From Rhodocyclales bacterium (GTDB lineage: Bacteria > Pseudomonadota > Gammaproteobacteria > Burkholderiales > Rhodocyclaceae): 64,000 bases of DNA. Each line of letters begins with the position of its first letter. The stretch's first letter is position 1. Both the position numbers and the translations under genes were made by a program. Under the pieces are notes generated by a model. It did not search any database. It had not been told where the DNA came from and worked only from the letters and a program-made list of their open reading frames with translations. The stretch is taken from positions 182,827 to 246,826 of the forward strand of contig JACPEH010000016.1 in NCBI GenBank assembly GCA_016183655.1, in the 5' to 3' direction. Shown piece after piece: positions 13,060-23,372 of the stretch.

Positions 13060-13079
13060 TACTGTATATAAATACAGTA
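13060..13079. promoter_or_regulatory. LexA box of dnaE2
   Basis: The site TACTGTATATAAATACAGTA is nearly identical to the E. coli LexA consensus. It lies 5 bases upstream of the dnaE2 start codon, so LexA bound here would cover the promoter and the start of the message. This is direct support for SOS control of dnaE2 independently of the lexA-imuAB operon. Confidence 0.95.
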
Positions 13080-13089
13080 CATTCATCAA
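13061..13089 (-). promoter_or_regulatory. Candidate dnaE2 promoter overlapping the LexA box
   Basis: On the minus strand a -35 TTGATG (13089-13084) is followed after 17 bases by a -10 TACAGT (13066-13061). This predicts transcription starting at about the A of the dnaE2 ATG. The -10 is embedded in the LexA box. Inferred from motif spacing only. Confidence 0.5.
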
Positions 13090-13104
13090 GGAGGAAAAAT
13101 CAGA

Positions 13105-13241
13105 GCTTGTGAAGAAATCGTAGCGAGCGGTCCGAGTGCGAGGCGGACGGAGCGCAGCGACGAGACATATCAATCGGATAGGCGAGGAGCGAGCACCGCC
13201 CAACGAAGCAATCGGATCGCGCAGTAGATTTATTCACAAGC
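13105..13241. repeat. 137-bp element with 15-bp terminal inverted repeats
   Basis: The ends GCTTGTGAAGAAATC (13105-13119) and GATTTATTCACAAGC (13227-13241) are inverted copies with one mismatch. The interior is rich in imperfect GAGCG/GGACGGAGCG repeats and codes for nothing recognisable. The right end overlaps the last codons and stop of the hemerythrin gene. It looks like a miniature inverted-repeat element or a large RNA stem between dnaE2 and the hemerythrin gene. No second copy was seen in this window. Confidence 0.6.
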
Positions 13242-13653
13242 CGCGATTGGCACGCTCCCGGGCGTCTTCGAGGCGATGCCCGAGGACCTTGTCGAAATCG
13301 TTGATGTGCTGCTCGAACCAGTATTCGAGGTAGCGCAGGAAGGTACGCAAATCGAGCCGCCCGGCACGCAGATCAGCGGTCGCGCGGGAAAGGACGCGGA
13401 GGCTCTTCAGATGCTCGCGCGCATGTGCCGAGAACTCGATCCCGGCCGCGCAGGCACACGATTCCTCGGTGGCGAAATGCAGCTTGAAGAAATCGACGAG
13501 GGAATCGAGCTCCGCGTAATGCGGTTGCCCATCCTCGAGCATGACGTTCTTCAAGGACTCGATGCGGCAGAAAATCTCGTCGTGCTGGGCATCCACTTCG
13601 GGATGGCCGATCACCAATTCAGTGGGCAACAAGCCATGCGGCATCGCATCCAT
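13234..13653 (-). CDS. Bacteriohemerythrin
   Basis: This 139-residue four-helix protein carries the full set of di-iron ligands: QHDE in helix A, HFATEE in helix B, HAREH in helix C and HINDFD in helix D. Hemerythrins bind O2 reversibly and can deliver or sense oxygen or NO; single-domain bacterial forms are cytoplasmic. An AGGAGA ribosome site precedes the ATG. It has its own credible promoter upstream (-35 TTGGCA, 18 bases, -10 TATATT), so it need not be read from imuB. Its position inside the SOS mutagenesis block is unusual. The last codons lie in the terminal repeat of the 137-bp element. A role in SOS is not implied by sequence. Confidence 0.94.
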   Translation of the reverse strand: MDAMPHGLLPTELVIGHPEVDAQHDEIFCRIESLKNVMLEDGQPHYAELDSLVDFFKLHFATEESCACAAGIEFSAHAREHLKSLRVLSRATADLRAGRLDLRTFLRYLEYWFEQHINDFDKVLGHRLEDARERANRGL

Positions 13654-13708
13654 GGAAGCTGTCTCCTTTCTGTTTTTTCTTTAACCCGGATCAAAAACAA
13701 CATTCGCT

Positions 13709-13738
13709 AATATAGAAAAATCCGCCGGGAAATGCCAA
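13709..13738 (-). promoter_or_regulatory. Candidate promoter of the hemerythrin gene
   Basis: On the minus strand TTGGCA (13738-13733) and TATATT (13714-13709) are separated by 18 bases. They lie in the AT-rich gap after imuB, about 55-85 bases upstream of the hemerythrin start. Good sigma-70 match; no LexA box is present here. Confidence 0.6.
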
Positions 13739-13745
13739 TAAAATT

Positions 13746-15176
13746 TCAGGAAAAGAGTCCGTGCAGGAACCATCCTTGTGCACTGCGAAAAATCCACAGC
13801 CATTCCTGACGCGGCGACAAGGCGACGAAATAGTCCCGCCGCACGTCGCCGAGCGCCCCCGGCTCGCCGCCGTCCCACCAGCCGCTCTCGATCCGCTCGG
13901 GGCCGCTGAGCAGGTCGAGCGGGCCGCCGCGCTGCGGCCGGCCGCCGATCTCGGCAAGCGCCTCCGGCTGCGGCAGCAGCCAGCAGGGACGGACGCCCGC
14001 CGCCGTCGCCTCGCTTCCGGCGCCGGGCGACACCGGAAGCGAGGCACACTCCGGACGATGTGCCGGCTGCGCCGTCAAGCCATGCACGGCATCGTTGCCG
14101 AGGCGGGCCTGCAGACGTTCGACCAGCATGGCAATGCCCTCTCCCTCCCCGGCATCGCCGAACAGGCCGCACGCGCGCCCGGGCAGCGCTTCGACCCGGT
14201 CGGCCAGCAGCCGCAGCGCGATCACCGGGGCGACCAGCGCCAGCTTTCCGAGATGTTCGCGCAAGACCCGCGCGATCCGCCCGGCATCGCGGGTCGGCGC
14301 GGCAAAGCGCAGTTCGAGCACGCTCGCCTGTTGCCGCGCGTACAGCTCGTGCTCCATTTCCAGCGTCAGCTCCCGCACGCCGGCGGCGCGGGCCGCCAGC
14401 CAGCCGCAGCAAACCTGGAGCAGACGCTGGGCGGCGAAGAGCAGGCGCTCGGCATCCTGCACACGCGCCGGCAATTCCAGACGTTCGGCGAAGGTGTCGG
14501 GAAAGGCGAAACGCGGGCGCGGGTCGGCCACCTCGCCCAGTCCGCGAGCCAGCATCACCACCACCTCGGCGCCCAGGCGGCGCGCCAGGCCGGCGCGCGG
14601 CAGGCGCAGCAGGTCGCCCAGCGTGCGCACGCCGAAAGCGGCGGCCCGCGCCTGCGCCGCTGGCGGTAACGCAAGCGTTTCCAGCGACAGCCCGGCCGCC
14701 ATCTCCCGCAGCGACTCCGGAGCGAGACAGCGACTTCCCGGGCGTTCTTCCGCCAGCCACAGTGCAGCCAGCGGCGTCGGCGCGACAGCGAACGTCGCCG
14801 CATGCCCTTGCGCCGCGCAGCCTGCCGCCACCCGGGCGAGGAGCGCATCGAGGCCGCCGAAGAGGCGCAGCGAGCCCGCCACTTCCAGCAGCAGCGCGGC
14901 AGGCGGCACCAGGCTGACCTCGGAGGTGAACTGCCCGGACCAGCAGGCCAGCGCATCGAGCTGCCGCAGTTCCCGCTCGGCATTGCGCTCCAGCACCGCC
15001 AGCCCGGGCAGCAAGGCCCAGGCATCGGCCAGCCGCATCCCCGGGAAAACGCCTGCCTGCGCTGCCGACGGATCGCAGGCAACGACGCGTTCGTTGGCGA
15101 TGACGGCGCTAGGCGGCGGCCGGCTGGGAAAGACTTCGAGCGGGAGCAGCGGTAGGCGCAGTGCCAGCCACAACAT
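13746..15176 (-). CDS. imuB: ImuB, Y-family polymerase-like mutasome protein
   Basis: ImuB (476 residues) is the scaffold of the ImuA-ImuB-DnaE2 translesion complex. It resembles Y-family polymerases but generally lacks the catalytic acidic residues, and recruits DnaE2 to the beta clamp. The N-terminus MLWLALRLPLLPLEVFP is characteristic, followed by the palm-like region (VVACDPSAAQAGVFPGMRLADA) and a helix-hairpin-helix stretch (RTLGDLLRLPRAGLARRLG). I chose this ATG over a longer frame because it matches the family start; it overlaps imuA by 68 bases, indicating translational coupling. It should be induced with lexA from the LexA box at 16492. Confidence 0.93.
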   Translation of the reverse strand: MLWLALRLPLLPLEVFPSRPPPSAVIANERVVACDPSAAQAGVFPGMRLADAWALLPGLAVLERNAERELRQLDALACWSGQFTSEVSLVPPAALLLEVAGSLRLFGGLDALLARVAAGCAAQGHAATFAVAPTPLAALWLAEERPGSRCLAPESLREMAAGLSLETLALPPAAQARAAAFGVRTLGDLLRLPRAGLARRLGAEVVVMLARGLGEVADPRPRFAFPDTFAERLELPARVQDAERLLFAAQRLLQVCCGWLAARAAGVRELTLEMEHELYARQQASVLELRFAAPTRDAGRIARVLREHLGKLALVAPVIALRLLADRVEALPGRACGLFGDAGEGEGIAMLVERLQARLGNDAVHGLTAQPAHRPECASLPVSPGAGSEATAAGVRPCWLLPQPEALAEIGGRPQRGGPLDLLSGPERIESGWWDGGEPGALGDVRRDYFVALSPRQEWLWIFRSAQGWFLHGLFS

Positions 15177-15855
15177 GGGAGACGGAAGGCAGCGGCGCCG
15201 GGCGCGCCAGGTCGAGTTCGAGCGGCATCGCACGGGCGCCGCCACGCCGCTTGAGGAGGTTCAGCGAGAGGCGTCCGGCGGCGGCGCGACTCGCCGCCAA
15301 TGCGATGCGCAGGGGCGCCGGCGAGGATTCCTGCGCGGCGGCGGCCGGGCGAAAGAGGAAGATCAGCGTACGGCTCTTTTCGGCGAGCAGTTGCAGGCGG
15401 CGCAGCGTCGTCGCGTCGGCCGCCGGCAGCCAGGCGACCAATGCTCCGACGCCATCGGCATCGAGCGCGCGGGCGCAGGCCCAGGCCGCGTCGCCGCCGG
15501 CGGCACGCGTCACCAGCAGCCGCGACAGCGACACGCCGGCAGCCGCCCAGGCCGGCGCGTAGGGCGGCAGCGGCGGCGCCACGCAGACCACCCAGGCCAG
15601 TTCCTCGGCCGAGATGAGGGCCAGCGCCGGCATCAGCAGGGCCATCTCGCCGATGCCGCGGCGCTCCGGCAGCAGCTCGACCAGTCCGCCGCGCGGCCAG
15701 CCGCCGCCCGGCAATTCGGTGTCGAGTTCGCCGAAGCCGGTCGGTACGCCGGGCAGCGGCGCCTGCGCCAGCGCGTCACCGCGCCAGACGTCGCTGCGCG
15801 CGAGGACGTCGGCGAGCCCGGGCTGCCCGGATGCGGGAGCGGCCTGCGCGGACAT
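15109..15855 (-). CDS. imuA: ImuA, RecA-like SOS mutagenesis protein
   Basis: This 248-residue protein matches ImuA of the ImuA-ImuB-DnaE2 system, a RecA-fold accessory protein that interacts with RecA and ImuB. Typical features are PTGFGELDTELPGGGWPRGGLVELLPE near residues 30-60 (shown here in two parts: PTGFGELDTELPGGG, WPRGGLVELLPE) and the later RLQLLAEKSRTLIFLFRP. A canonical Walker A lysine is absent, as is usual for ImuA. Its ATG overlaps the lexA stop by one base (TGATG) and its end overlaps imuB, so lexA-imuA-imuB is a tightly coupled operon under the LexA box at 16492. Confidence 0.9.
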   Translation of the reverse strand: MSAQAAPASGQPGLADVLARSDVWRGDALAQAPLPGVPTGFGELDTELPGGGWPRGGLVELLPERRGIGEMALLMPALALISAEELAWVVCVAPPLPPYAPAWAAAGVSLSRLLVTRAAGGDAAWACARALDADGVGALVAWLPAADATTLRRLQLLAEKSRTLIFLFRPAAAAQESSPAPLRIALAASRAAAGRLSLNLLKRRGGARAMPLELDLARPAPLPSVSHVVAGTAPTAAPARSLSQPAAA

Positions 15856-16457
15856 CAGAGCGCCTCGCTGCCCCGGATCAGGCCGACGGCGACGCCCTCG
15901 ATGGCGATTTCTTCCTTGCGCGTGTCGACGATGATCGGCTCGAAATCGGGGTTCTCGGCGACCAGTTCGACCATCGGGCCGTGGCGGCGCAGGCGCTTGA
16001 CCGTCACCTCCTCCTGCAGCCGGGCAACGACGATCTGTCCGTCGCGCGCCTCGGGGGTGCGATGCACGGCGAGCAGGTCGCCGTCGAAGATGCCGGCGTT
16101 GATCATCGACAGGCCGCGCACGCGCAAGAGGAAATCGGCGCGCGGCGAGAACAGGTGGGCGTCGAGCGCGTAGCGGCCGAGCACGTTCTCCACCGCGAGG
16201 ATCGGGCTGCCGGCGGCGACCGTGCCGATCAGCGGCAGGCCGAGCTGCTCGACCAGCCGGATGCCGCGCGCGGCGCCGGGTTCGAGAACGATGCTGCCTT
16301 TCTTGGCGAGCGCCTTGAGGTGCTCCTCCGCCGCGTTGGGCGAGGCAAAGCCGAAGGCCGACGAGATTTCCGCCCGCGTCGGCGGTGCGCCGAGAACCTC
16401 CATCGTGTTGCGGATGAAATCGAGGATTTCCTGCTGCCTGGGGGTAAGCTTCGACAT
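15855..16457 (-). CDS. lexA: LexA repressor
   Basis: LexA represses SOS genes and is inactivated by RecA-stimulated self-cleavage. The 200-residue protein has an N-terminal winged helix (residues 1-65; [21 protein letters not shown]) and a C-terminal S24 peptidase domain. The cleavage bond is A82-G83 in VAAGSP, the catalytic serine is S117 in GLSM and the lysine is K154 in EVTVKRL, so autoproteolysis should be intact. GGAGAG precedes the ATG. A LexA box lies 34 bases upstream, giving autoregulation. It heads the imuA-imuB operon, a common arrangement in proteobacteria. Confidence 0.98.
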   Translation of the reverse strand: MSKLTPRQQEILDFIRNTMEVLGAPPTRAEISSAFGFASPNAAEEHLKALAKKGSIVLEPGAARGIRLVEQLGLPLIGTVAAGSPILAVENVLGRYALDAHLFSPRADFLLRVRGLSMINAGIFDGDLLAVHRTPEARDGQIVVARLQEEVTVKRLRRHGPMVELVAENPDFEPIIVDTRKEEIAIEGVAVGLIRGSEAL

Positions 16458-16491
16458 GATCGCACTCTCCGGAATGCTGGAAATAATTACA

Positions 16492-16511
16492 TACTGTATT
16501 CTTATACAGCA
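16492..16511. promoter_or_regulatory. LexA box between lexA and an EamA transporter
   Basis: TACTGTATTCTTATACAGCA matches the LexA consensus at nearly all positions of CTGT-N8-ACAG. It lies 34 bases before lexA (minus) and 30 bases before the EamA gene (plus), in an 84-base divergent gap, so it should repress lexA-imuA-imuB and could also affect the transporter. Confidence 0.95.
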
Positions 16512-16541
16512 ACCAATAAAAAAGCAAGCTCCCCACGCACA

Positions 16542-17480
16542 ATGACTTCACGCACCTCGCCCGGCGCCTCCGCCTTTGCCCTGATGATCCTGCTCTGTGC
16601 GATCTGGGGCTTCCAGCAGATCACCATCAAGGTCGCCATCGACGGCGTCAGCCCGGTGCTGCAGTCCGGCATCCGCTCGCTCGCCGGTCTCGTGCTGCTC
16701 AGCCTGTGGGCACGCTGGCGCGGCCTGCCGCTGCTGCAAGACGACGGCACGCTGCGCATGGGACTGCTGGCCGGCTCGCTGTTCGCGCTGGAATTCGTCT
16801 TCATCTACGCCGGACTGGCGCACACCACCGCCTCGCGCATGATCGTCTTCCTCTACACCGCACCGTGCATGACGGTGCTCGGGCTGCACTGGTTCGTACC
16901 CGGCGAGCGGCTCGGCTGGCGGCATTTCGGCGGCATCGCCCTGGCCTTCGCCGGATTGGCGGTCGGCTTTCTCGGCGAAGGCGGCACCGCTGCGAGCACC
17001 TTCGTCGGCGACCTGCTCGGTCTGCTGGCGGCGGTCGGCTGGGCGGCGACCACCGTGCTGATCCGCACCACCGGCCTGTCGCGGATCAGCGCCACCAAGG
17101 TGCTGTGGTACCAGCTCGCCGTCTCGGCCGTCGTCATGCTGCCGCTGTCGCCGCTGCTGGGCGAAGCCGGCATCACCAGGCTGAGCACGCCGGTGCTGCT
17201 GGCGCTCGCCTACCAGGGCGTGATCGTCGCCTTCGCCAGCTATCTCGCCTGGTTCTGGCTGCTGCAGCGCTACCTGGTCGGCCGGCTGATGGTGTTTTCC
17301 TTCCTCACTCCGCTGTTCGGCGTCGCCTTCGGCGTGCTCTTCCTCGGCGATCCGCTGACGCCGAGCTTCCTCTTTGCCGCCGGCTGCGTGGCGGCGGGGA
17401 TCCTGCTGGTCAACCTGCCGCAGGGAAAAACAGAAAATCCTCGCCGGCTGAAGAAGCCTCGCCCGATTCCACTGGAATAG
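16542..17480 (+). CDS. EamA/DMT-family transporter divergent from lexA
   Basis: This 312-residue protein has about ten membrane segments in two EamA repeats (starting [19 protein letters not shown]; second repeat near [16 protein letters not shown]), marking it as a drug/metabolite transporter of the inner membrane. The C-terminus is a short basic cytoplasmic tail. The ATG was chosen because the frame upstream runs antisense through lexA. No strong ribosome site is visible. Its promoter region is shared with lexA and contains one LexA box, so it may be SOS-linked. The substrate is unknown. Confidence 0.9.
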   Translation: MTSRTSPGASAFALMILLCAIWGFQQITIKVAIDGVSPVLQSGIRSLAGLVLLSLWARWRGLPLLQDDGTLRMGLLAGSLFALEFVFIYAGLAHTTASRMIVFLYTAPCMTVLGLHWFVPGERLGWRHFGGIALAFAGLAVGFLGEGGTAASTFVGDLLGLLAAVGWAATTVLIRTTGLSRISATKVLWYQLAVSAVVMLPLSPLLGEAGITRLSTPVLLALAYQGVIVAFASYLAWFWLLQRYLVGRLMVFSFLTPLFGVAFGVLFLGDPLTPSFLFAAGCVAAGILLVNLPQGKTENPRRLKKPRPIPLE

Positions 17481-17625
17481 AAAATCCTGATGCGCAGGAA
17501 CTTCGCCGATCGCCTATAAACAAATTGACTGAGGGTTTGTTGTTTCATCAATGAGCCCGTCCCGGTCTACGGGCCGGCCCGCGATGCCCCATGAAAGCCG
17601 CGCTGGCGCGGCAAGGGAGGCTGGA

Positions 17626-17838
17626 ATGGCGAAGGAACCCCTGATGAAATTCTTCGGCACGGGCATGGTGGTGCTGCCCGTGATCATGGCGGTGGGCACC
17701 GGTTCGCTCGATGCCGTCGCGATCAGCTTGTTTGTCCTGCTGATGTTGATGCTGTCGGTGCTGATGATCAACCCCGACGATCCGATCGGCGATAAGCTCA
17801 AGGCGGAAGCGCGCGAGAAGGACGAACCGCCGCAATAA
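17626..17838 (+). CDS. Small two-segment membrane protein, hypothetical
   Basis: This is a 70-residue protein. The ATG at 17626 follows a very good AGGGAGG site 7 bases upstream, better than the in-frame starts at 17551 and 17584. Two adjacent hydrophobic stretches (FFGTGMVVLPVIMAVGTG and AISLFVLLMLMLSVLMI) are followed by a charged tail ending DEPPQ. It probably sits in the inner membrane as a hairpin. I do not recognise the family. It follows the EamA gene by 145 bases on the same strand but has its own start signals. Confidence 0.7.
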   Translation: MAKEPLMKFFGTGMVVLPVIMAVGTGSLDAVAISLFVLLMLMLSVLMINPDDPIGDKLKAEAREKDEPPQ

Positions 17839-18003
17839 CCCCTCCTCTTGCGGCGGCCTGGTGGCAGCGCTTCCGCCGCCACTTTCTCTCGGCTATTGGG
17901 CAGCAGGCCTTGCGTTGTTGCGCACGGATGCAGGCGCGATGCGCACCTGCGTTTCGCCGGCCTGGTGAAAGCCGAAGGCGGCAGACTACATTTATCTTTC
18001 CTC

Positions 18004-18042
18004 TTGCAGTCGCCCCTTATTCCGGCTCGGGCCGGAACAAGG
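18004..18042. repeat. Single palindrome related to the 3'-end array family
   Basis: The sequence CCCCTTATTCCGGC, a three-base loop, then GGCCGGAACAAGGGG forms a long stem. Its core (ATTCCGGC / GCCGGAA) resembles one arm of the palindromes at 58393, 58777 and 62755-64000, with a different outer stem. It lies just past the acetoacetyl-CoA synthetase stop codon and could also act as a transcript-end hairpin. Confidence 0.55.
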
Positions 18043-18079
18043 GGATTCTGCTTCGCCCGGTATCTGCCGCCAGACCGGC

Positions 18080-20050
<1,971 letters not shown>

Positions 20051-20072
20051 CGTCTCCTCCGTTTGTTTATGC

Positions 20073-20486
20073 TTACGAAACGACCGCGCGCAGGTCGTCC
20101 GGGATCGGCACCGACTTGCCGGTGGCGGTATCCGTCCAGACGATCTTCGAGGCCCCCTCGGAATACAGGGTATCCTCGCCGACGATGCGCAGTTCGTAAT
20201 GGGTTTCCACGCTGGAGCGGCCGACGTGGCCGGCAAAGAGTTTCAGCTCGACCGTTCCCGGATAGGTCATCGGGACCATGAAGGTGCACGCGGCGTTGAT
20301 GATCACCGGCGCATGGCCCTCCGGCGCGACCTTGTAGCCGAGCGCTTCCAGCCACTCGCAGCGGGCCTGCTCCATGTAGCGGAAGTAGATGGTGTTATTG
20401 ACGTGGCCATAGGCGTCCATGTCGCCCCAGCGGATGGGGATCAGACTGGTATGCACCAGCTTGCGTTTGGGGTGTTTTGTCTCCAT
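20073..20486 (-). CDS. Acyl-CoA thioesterase, 4-hydroxybenzoyl-CoA thioesterase type
   Basis: This 137-residue hot-dog fold protein contains [20 protein letters not shown], the signature of the 4HBT/YbgC-like family in which the first aspartate is catalytic. It should hydrolyse a short- or medium-chain acyl-CoA in the cytoplasm. The chosen ATG follows a GGAAGCAGGG stretch; an upstream in-frame start would add a basic 21-residue leader not seen in the family. It lies directly upstream of aacS. Its promoter region is shared with the divergent ETF-QO gene and contains a palindrome matching the TetR operators at 30885. Confidence 0.9.
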   Translation of the reverse strand: METKHPKRKLVHTSLIPIRWGDMDAYGHVNNTIYFRYMEQARCEWLEALGYKVAPEGHAPVIINAACTFMVPMTYPGTVELKLFAGHVGRSSVETHYELRIVGEDTLYSEGASKIVWTDTATGKSVPIPDDLRAVVS

Positions 20487-20545
20487 GCCCTGCTTCCTGT
20501 TTTTCGTTCTTGATCGACTACTTGATCGGTTTCGGAAATTTGCTA

Positions 20546-20563
20546 CCATACGTTACCGTATTG
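20546..20563. promoter_or_regulatory. Candidate TetR operator before ETF-QO and thioesterase genes
   Basis: The site CCATACGTTACCGTATTG matches the two palindromes next to the TetR gene (30885-30902 and 30909-30926) at most positions, sharing CCATAC and TACCGTA. It lies in the 120-base divergent gap, 44 bases before the ETF-QO start. Both flanking genes belong to acyl-CoA metabolism. Confidence 0.6.
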
Positions 20564-20606
20564 TGCATTCAGTGCAGCATAACAAAAATTTCAGGAGAGA
20601 GAGAAC

Positions 20607-22253
20607 ATGCAACGCGAAGCGATGGAATTCGACGTCCTCGTCGTCGGCGGCGGCCCGGCCGGACTGGCTGCGGCGATCAGGCTCAAGCAGCTGGCGAACG
20701 ACGCCGGACAGGAGGTTTCGGTCTGCCTGATCGAAAAAGGTTCCGAGATCGGCGCCCATATCCTGTCGGGCGCGGTGATGGACCCGCGCGCGATCGCCGA
20801 ACTGTTCCCGAACTGGAAGGAAGAAGGCGCCCCGCTCAACGCCGCAGTCAGCGAGGACCGCTTCCTGGTGCTCTCGGAAACGGGGGCGAAGCAGGTGCCG
20901 AACATGCTGCTGCCGGACTGCTTCCAGAACCATGGCAATTATGTCATCTCGCTCGGCAACGTCTGCCGCTGGCTCGGCCAGCAGGCCGAGGCGCTGGGCG
21001 TCGAGGTCTATGCCGGCTTTGCCGGTGCCGAAGTGCTGTTCGACGAGAACGGCGCGGTCAAGGGCGTCGCCACCGGCGACATGGGGCGGCTGAAGGACGG
21101 CAGCGAAGGCCCGGCTTTCCAGCTCGGCATGGAACTGCACGCGAAATACACCTTCTTCGCCGAAGGCTGCCGCGGCCACCTCGGCAAGCAGCTGCAGGAG
21201 CGCTTCAAGCTCAACGAAGGCCGTGACGCGCAGGTCTATGGCATCGGCCTCAAGGAACTGTGGGAGATCACGCCCGAGCTGCATCAGCAAGGCCTGGTCA
21301 TCCACACCGGCGGCTGGCCGCTGAACCCCGACACCTACGGCGGCGGTTTCCTCTACCACCTGGAAAACAACCAGATCAGCATCGGCTACGTCGTCGGCCT
21401 CGGCTACGACAATCCCTACCTGTCGCCCTACGAGGAATTCCAGCGCTTCAAGACGCACCCGGAGATCCGCAAGTTCCTCGCCGGCGGCAAGCGCATCGCC
21501 TACGGCGCCCGCGCGATCACCGCCGGCGGCCTGCAGTCGCTGCCGAAACTGACCTTCCCCGGCGGCGCCCTGCTCGGCGACGACGCCGGCTTCCTCAATG
21601 CCAGCCGCATCAAGGGCTCGCACTGCGCGATCAAGTCCGGTGCGCTCGCCGCCGAAGCCTGCTTCGAGGCGCTCGCCGCCGAACGCCAGCGCGACGAACT
21701 GACCGCCTTCCCGCAGAAATTCGAGCAGAGCTGGCTCTACGACGAGCTCTACCGCGCGCGCAACTTCAAGCCGTGGATGGCCAAGGGCATGCATTTCGGC
21801 GGGCTGATGTTCGGCATCGACCAGATGCTGTTCCGCGGCAAGGCGCCGTGGACGCTGCACCATGCCGGCCCGGACCACGCCAAGCTGAAGAAGGCAGCGC
21901 AGTGCCAGCCGATCAACTACCCGAAGCCGGACGGCGTGGTGTCGTTCGACCGCCTCTCCTCGGTGTTCCTATCGAACACCAACCACGAGGAAGACCAGCC
22001 CTGCCACCTGACGCTGAAGGACGCCTCGGTGCCGATCCGCGTCAACCTCGCCGAGTACGACGCGCCCGAGCAGCGCTACTGCCCGGCCGGCGTGTACGAG
22101 ATCGTGCGCGACGAGAGCGGCCAGAACCCGCGGCTGCAGATCAACGCGCAGAACTGCGTGCACTGCAAGACCTGCGACATCAAGGACCCGACGCAGAACA
22201 TCGTCTGGGTGGTGCCGCAGGGTGCGGAAGGACCGAACTACCCGAACATGTGA
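20607..22253 (+). CDS. Electron transfer flavoprotein-ubiquinone oxidoreductase
   Basis: ETF-QO (548 residues) passes electrons from reduced ETF to ubiquinone at the inner membrane, linking acyl-CoA dehydrogenases to respiration. It has an N-terminal FAD motif (VVGGGPAGLAAAIRL), the central FAD/membrane region (GGGFLYHLENNQISIGYVVG) and a C-terminal ferredoxin-like domain with CVHCKTCDIKDP plus the upstream cysteine in RYCPAG, the four ligands for its 4Fe-4S cluster. AGGAGAGAGA lies just before the ATG. The matching etfBA operon is 7.7 kb away; a shared candidate operator suggests co-regulation. A strong bidirectional terminator follows. Confidence 0.97.
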   Translation: MQREAMEFDVLVVGGGPAGLAAAIRLKQLANDAGQEVSVCLIEKGSEIGAHILSGAVMDPRAIAELFPNWKEEGAPLNAAVSEDRFLVLSETGAKQVPNMLLPDCFQNHGNYVISLGNVCRWLGQQAEALGVEVYAGFAGAEVLFDENGAVKGVATGDMGRLKDGSEGPAFQLGMELHAKYTFFAEGCRGHLGKQLQERFKLNEGRDAQVYGIGLKELWEITPELHQQGLVIHTGGWPLNPDTYGGGFLYHLENNQISIGYVVGLGYDNPYLSPYEEFQRFKTHPEIRKFLAGGKRIAYGARAITAGGLQSLPKLTFPGGALLGDDAGFLNASRIKGSHCAIKSGALAAEACFEALAAERQRDELTAFPQKFEQSWLYDELYRARNFKPWMAKGMHFGGLMFGIDQMLFRGKAPWTLHHAGPDHAKLKKAAQCQPINYPKPDGVVSFDRLSSVFLSNTNHEEDQPCHLTLKDASVPIRVNLAEYDAPEQRYCPAGVYEIVRDESGQNPRLQINAQNCVHCKTCDIKDPTQNIVWVVPQGAEGPNYPNM

Positions 22254-22276
22254 TCCGTTCGGCGGGTCGCCGCCAA

Positions 22277-22310
22277 CAAAAACGCCGTCCCGGGGGACGG
22301 CGTTTTTTTG
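22277..22310. terminator. Bidirectional terminator
   Basis: The stem ACGCCGTCC / GGACGGCGT is flanked by A- and T-runs. It sits between the convergent ETF-QO and HDOD genes and can terminate both. Confidence 0.92.
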
Positions 22311-22322
22311 TGCGCGGAACGC

Positions 22323-23183
22323 TCAGGCCTCCAGCGCCAGCGCGATCGAGTAGATCTCGTCGCCGGAAGCGCTGACGAAATCGCTGATGGTCTGCCGGTC
22401 GAGGCCGAGTGCGGCACCTTCCTGCGCACGCGCAGCCTCGCGCGCGTCGGCATCCTCGAACGGATTCGCCGACGGCGCCAGCCAGCAGGCGAGGAAGAGG
22501 ATGTCAGACAGCGACTGCGGCGGCATCGTACCGCCGAACTGGCCACGGCCGACCACCGCGGCGATGGTCGTTTCGGGCAGGCCGAGCGCTTCCAGGATCT
22601 TGCGCCCGACCGCCGGTTCGAGCACGTCGAGCGCCTCGACGAGGGCGCGTTGGTCCTTCAGCAATTCGGGGAATTCGTCGGCGGCGACGCCGAGCAGGTA
22701 GAAGCGCCCGAGGTCATGGACAATGCCGGCCAGCATGGCCTCGTCGGCCGGCAAGCGGGTCAGCCGGCGGGCAACGACGTAGGACAGCGCGGCAACGTGC
22801 ACGCTGCGTTCCCAGATCCGATTGGCCAGTTGCCGGCACGCCGACATGCGCTGCGAATGACGCAGCTGGTCCAGCGTCAGCGCCATCGCCAGCGAGCGGA
22901 TCGGCGCCAGGCCGACGCGCATGACCGATTGCTTGACGTCGGTGATCGTCTGCCCCGAGGGGTTGAGGGCGACCGAGTTCGCCATGCGCACGACCTTGGC
23001 CGACAGCAGCGGTTCGGAGGTAACGATGCGCGCCAGGACGTCCATGTTGAGATCGGGGTTATCGATCGCCTTCATCACGCGCAGGCTGGCGTCGGCACTG
23101 GTGGCGAAGGTCAGGTTCTCGGAATGAATCGACTGCGCCGCAGGCGTCAGTGCGTCAATGGCGTTTTGGGTCGCGGGTGTCAT
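22323..23183 (-). CDS. HDOD-domain signalling protein
   Basis: This 286-residue cytoplasmic protein carries an HDOD domain over about residues 20-215, with the degenerate HD site still reading VHDLGRF and the family pattern SEPLLSAKVVRMANSV. HDOD proteins act in signal networks controlling motility, biofilm or cell cycle, without known catalysis in most cases. The ATG chosen has GGAG at proper distance; the longer frame adds a cysteine-rich leader out of the shared promoter region. It is divergent from the large hybrid kinase, which suggests a possible signalling connection, unproven. Confidence 0.9.
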   Translation of the reverse strand: MTPATQNAIDALTPAAQSIHSENLTFATSADASLRVMKAIDNPDLNMDVLARIVTSEPLLSAKVVRMANSVALNPSGQTITDVKQSVMRVGLAPIRSLAMALTLDQLRHSQRMSACRQLANRIWERSVHVAALSYVVARRLTRLPADEAMLAGIVHDLGRFYLLGVAADEFPELLKDQRALVEALDVLEPAVGRKILEALGLPETTIAAVVGRGQFGGTMPPQSLSDILFLACWLAPSANPFEDADAREAARAQEGAALGLDRQTISDFVSASGDEIYSIALALEA

Positions 23184-23372
23184 AAAAATCTCCGGTCCGG
23201 GCTGATCGCATTTTAGCTTGAATCCTGCACACCCGAAGCAATCTCGACACAATTGACATCGCAGCAACGCCGCGCGAACCAGCATAATGGATCATGGGTC
23301 CATGCTAGATTGATCGCACTCCCCGGCGAAGTCGCCGGAGCACGGAGTTCACGGCGTTATGGAGCAACGCGG

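Noticed and set aside
14095..16173. 692-codon plus-strand frame across imuB, imuA and lexA
   Set aside because: It is antisense to three clearly recognised genes, low in complexity and without a ribosome site.
17548..17835. Antisense 95-codon frame opposite the small membrane protein
   Set aside because: No ribosome site and a His/Arg-rich product; the plus-strand frame has a strong AGGGAGG and two good membrane segments.
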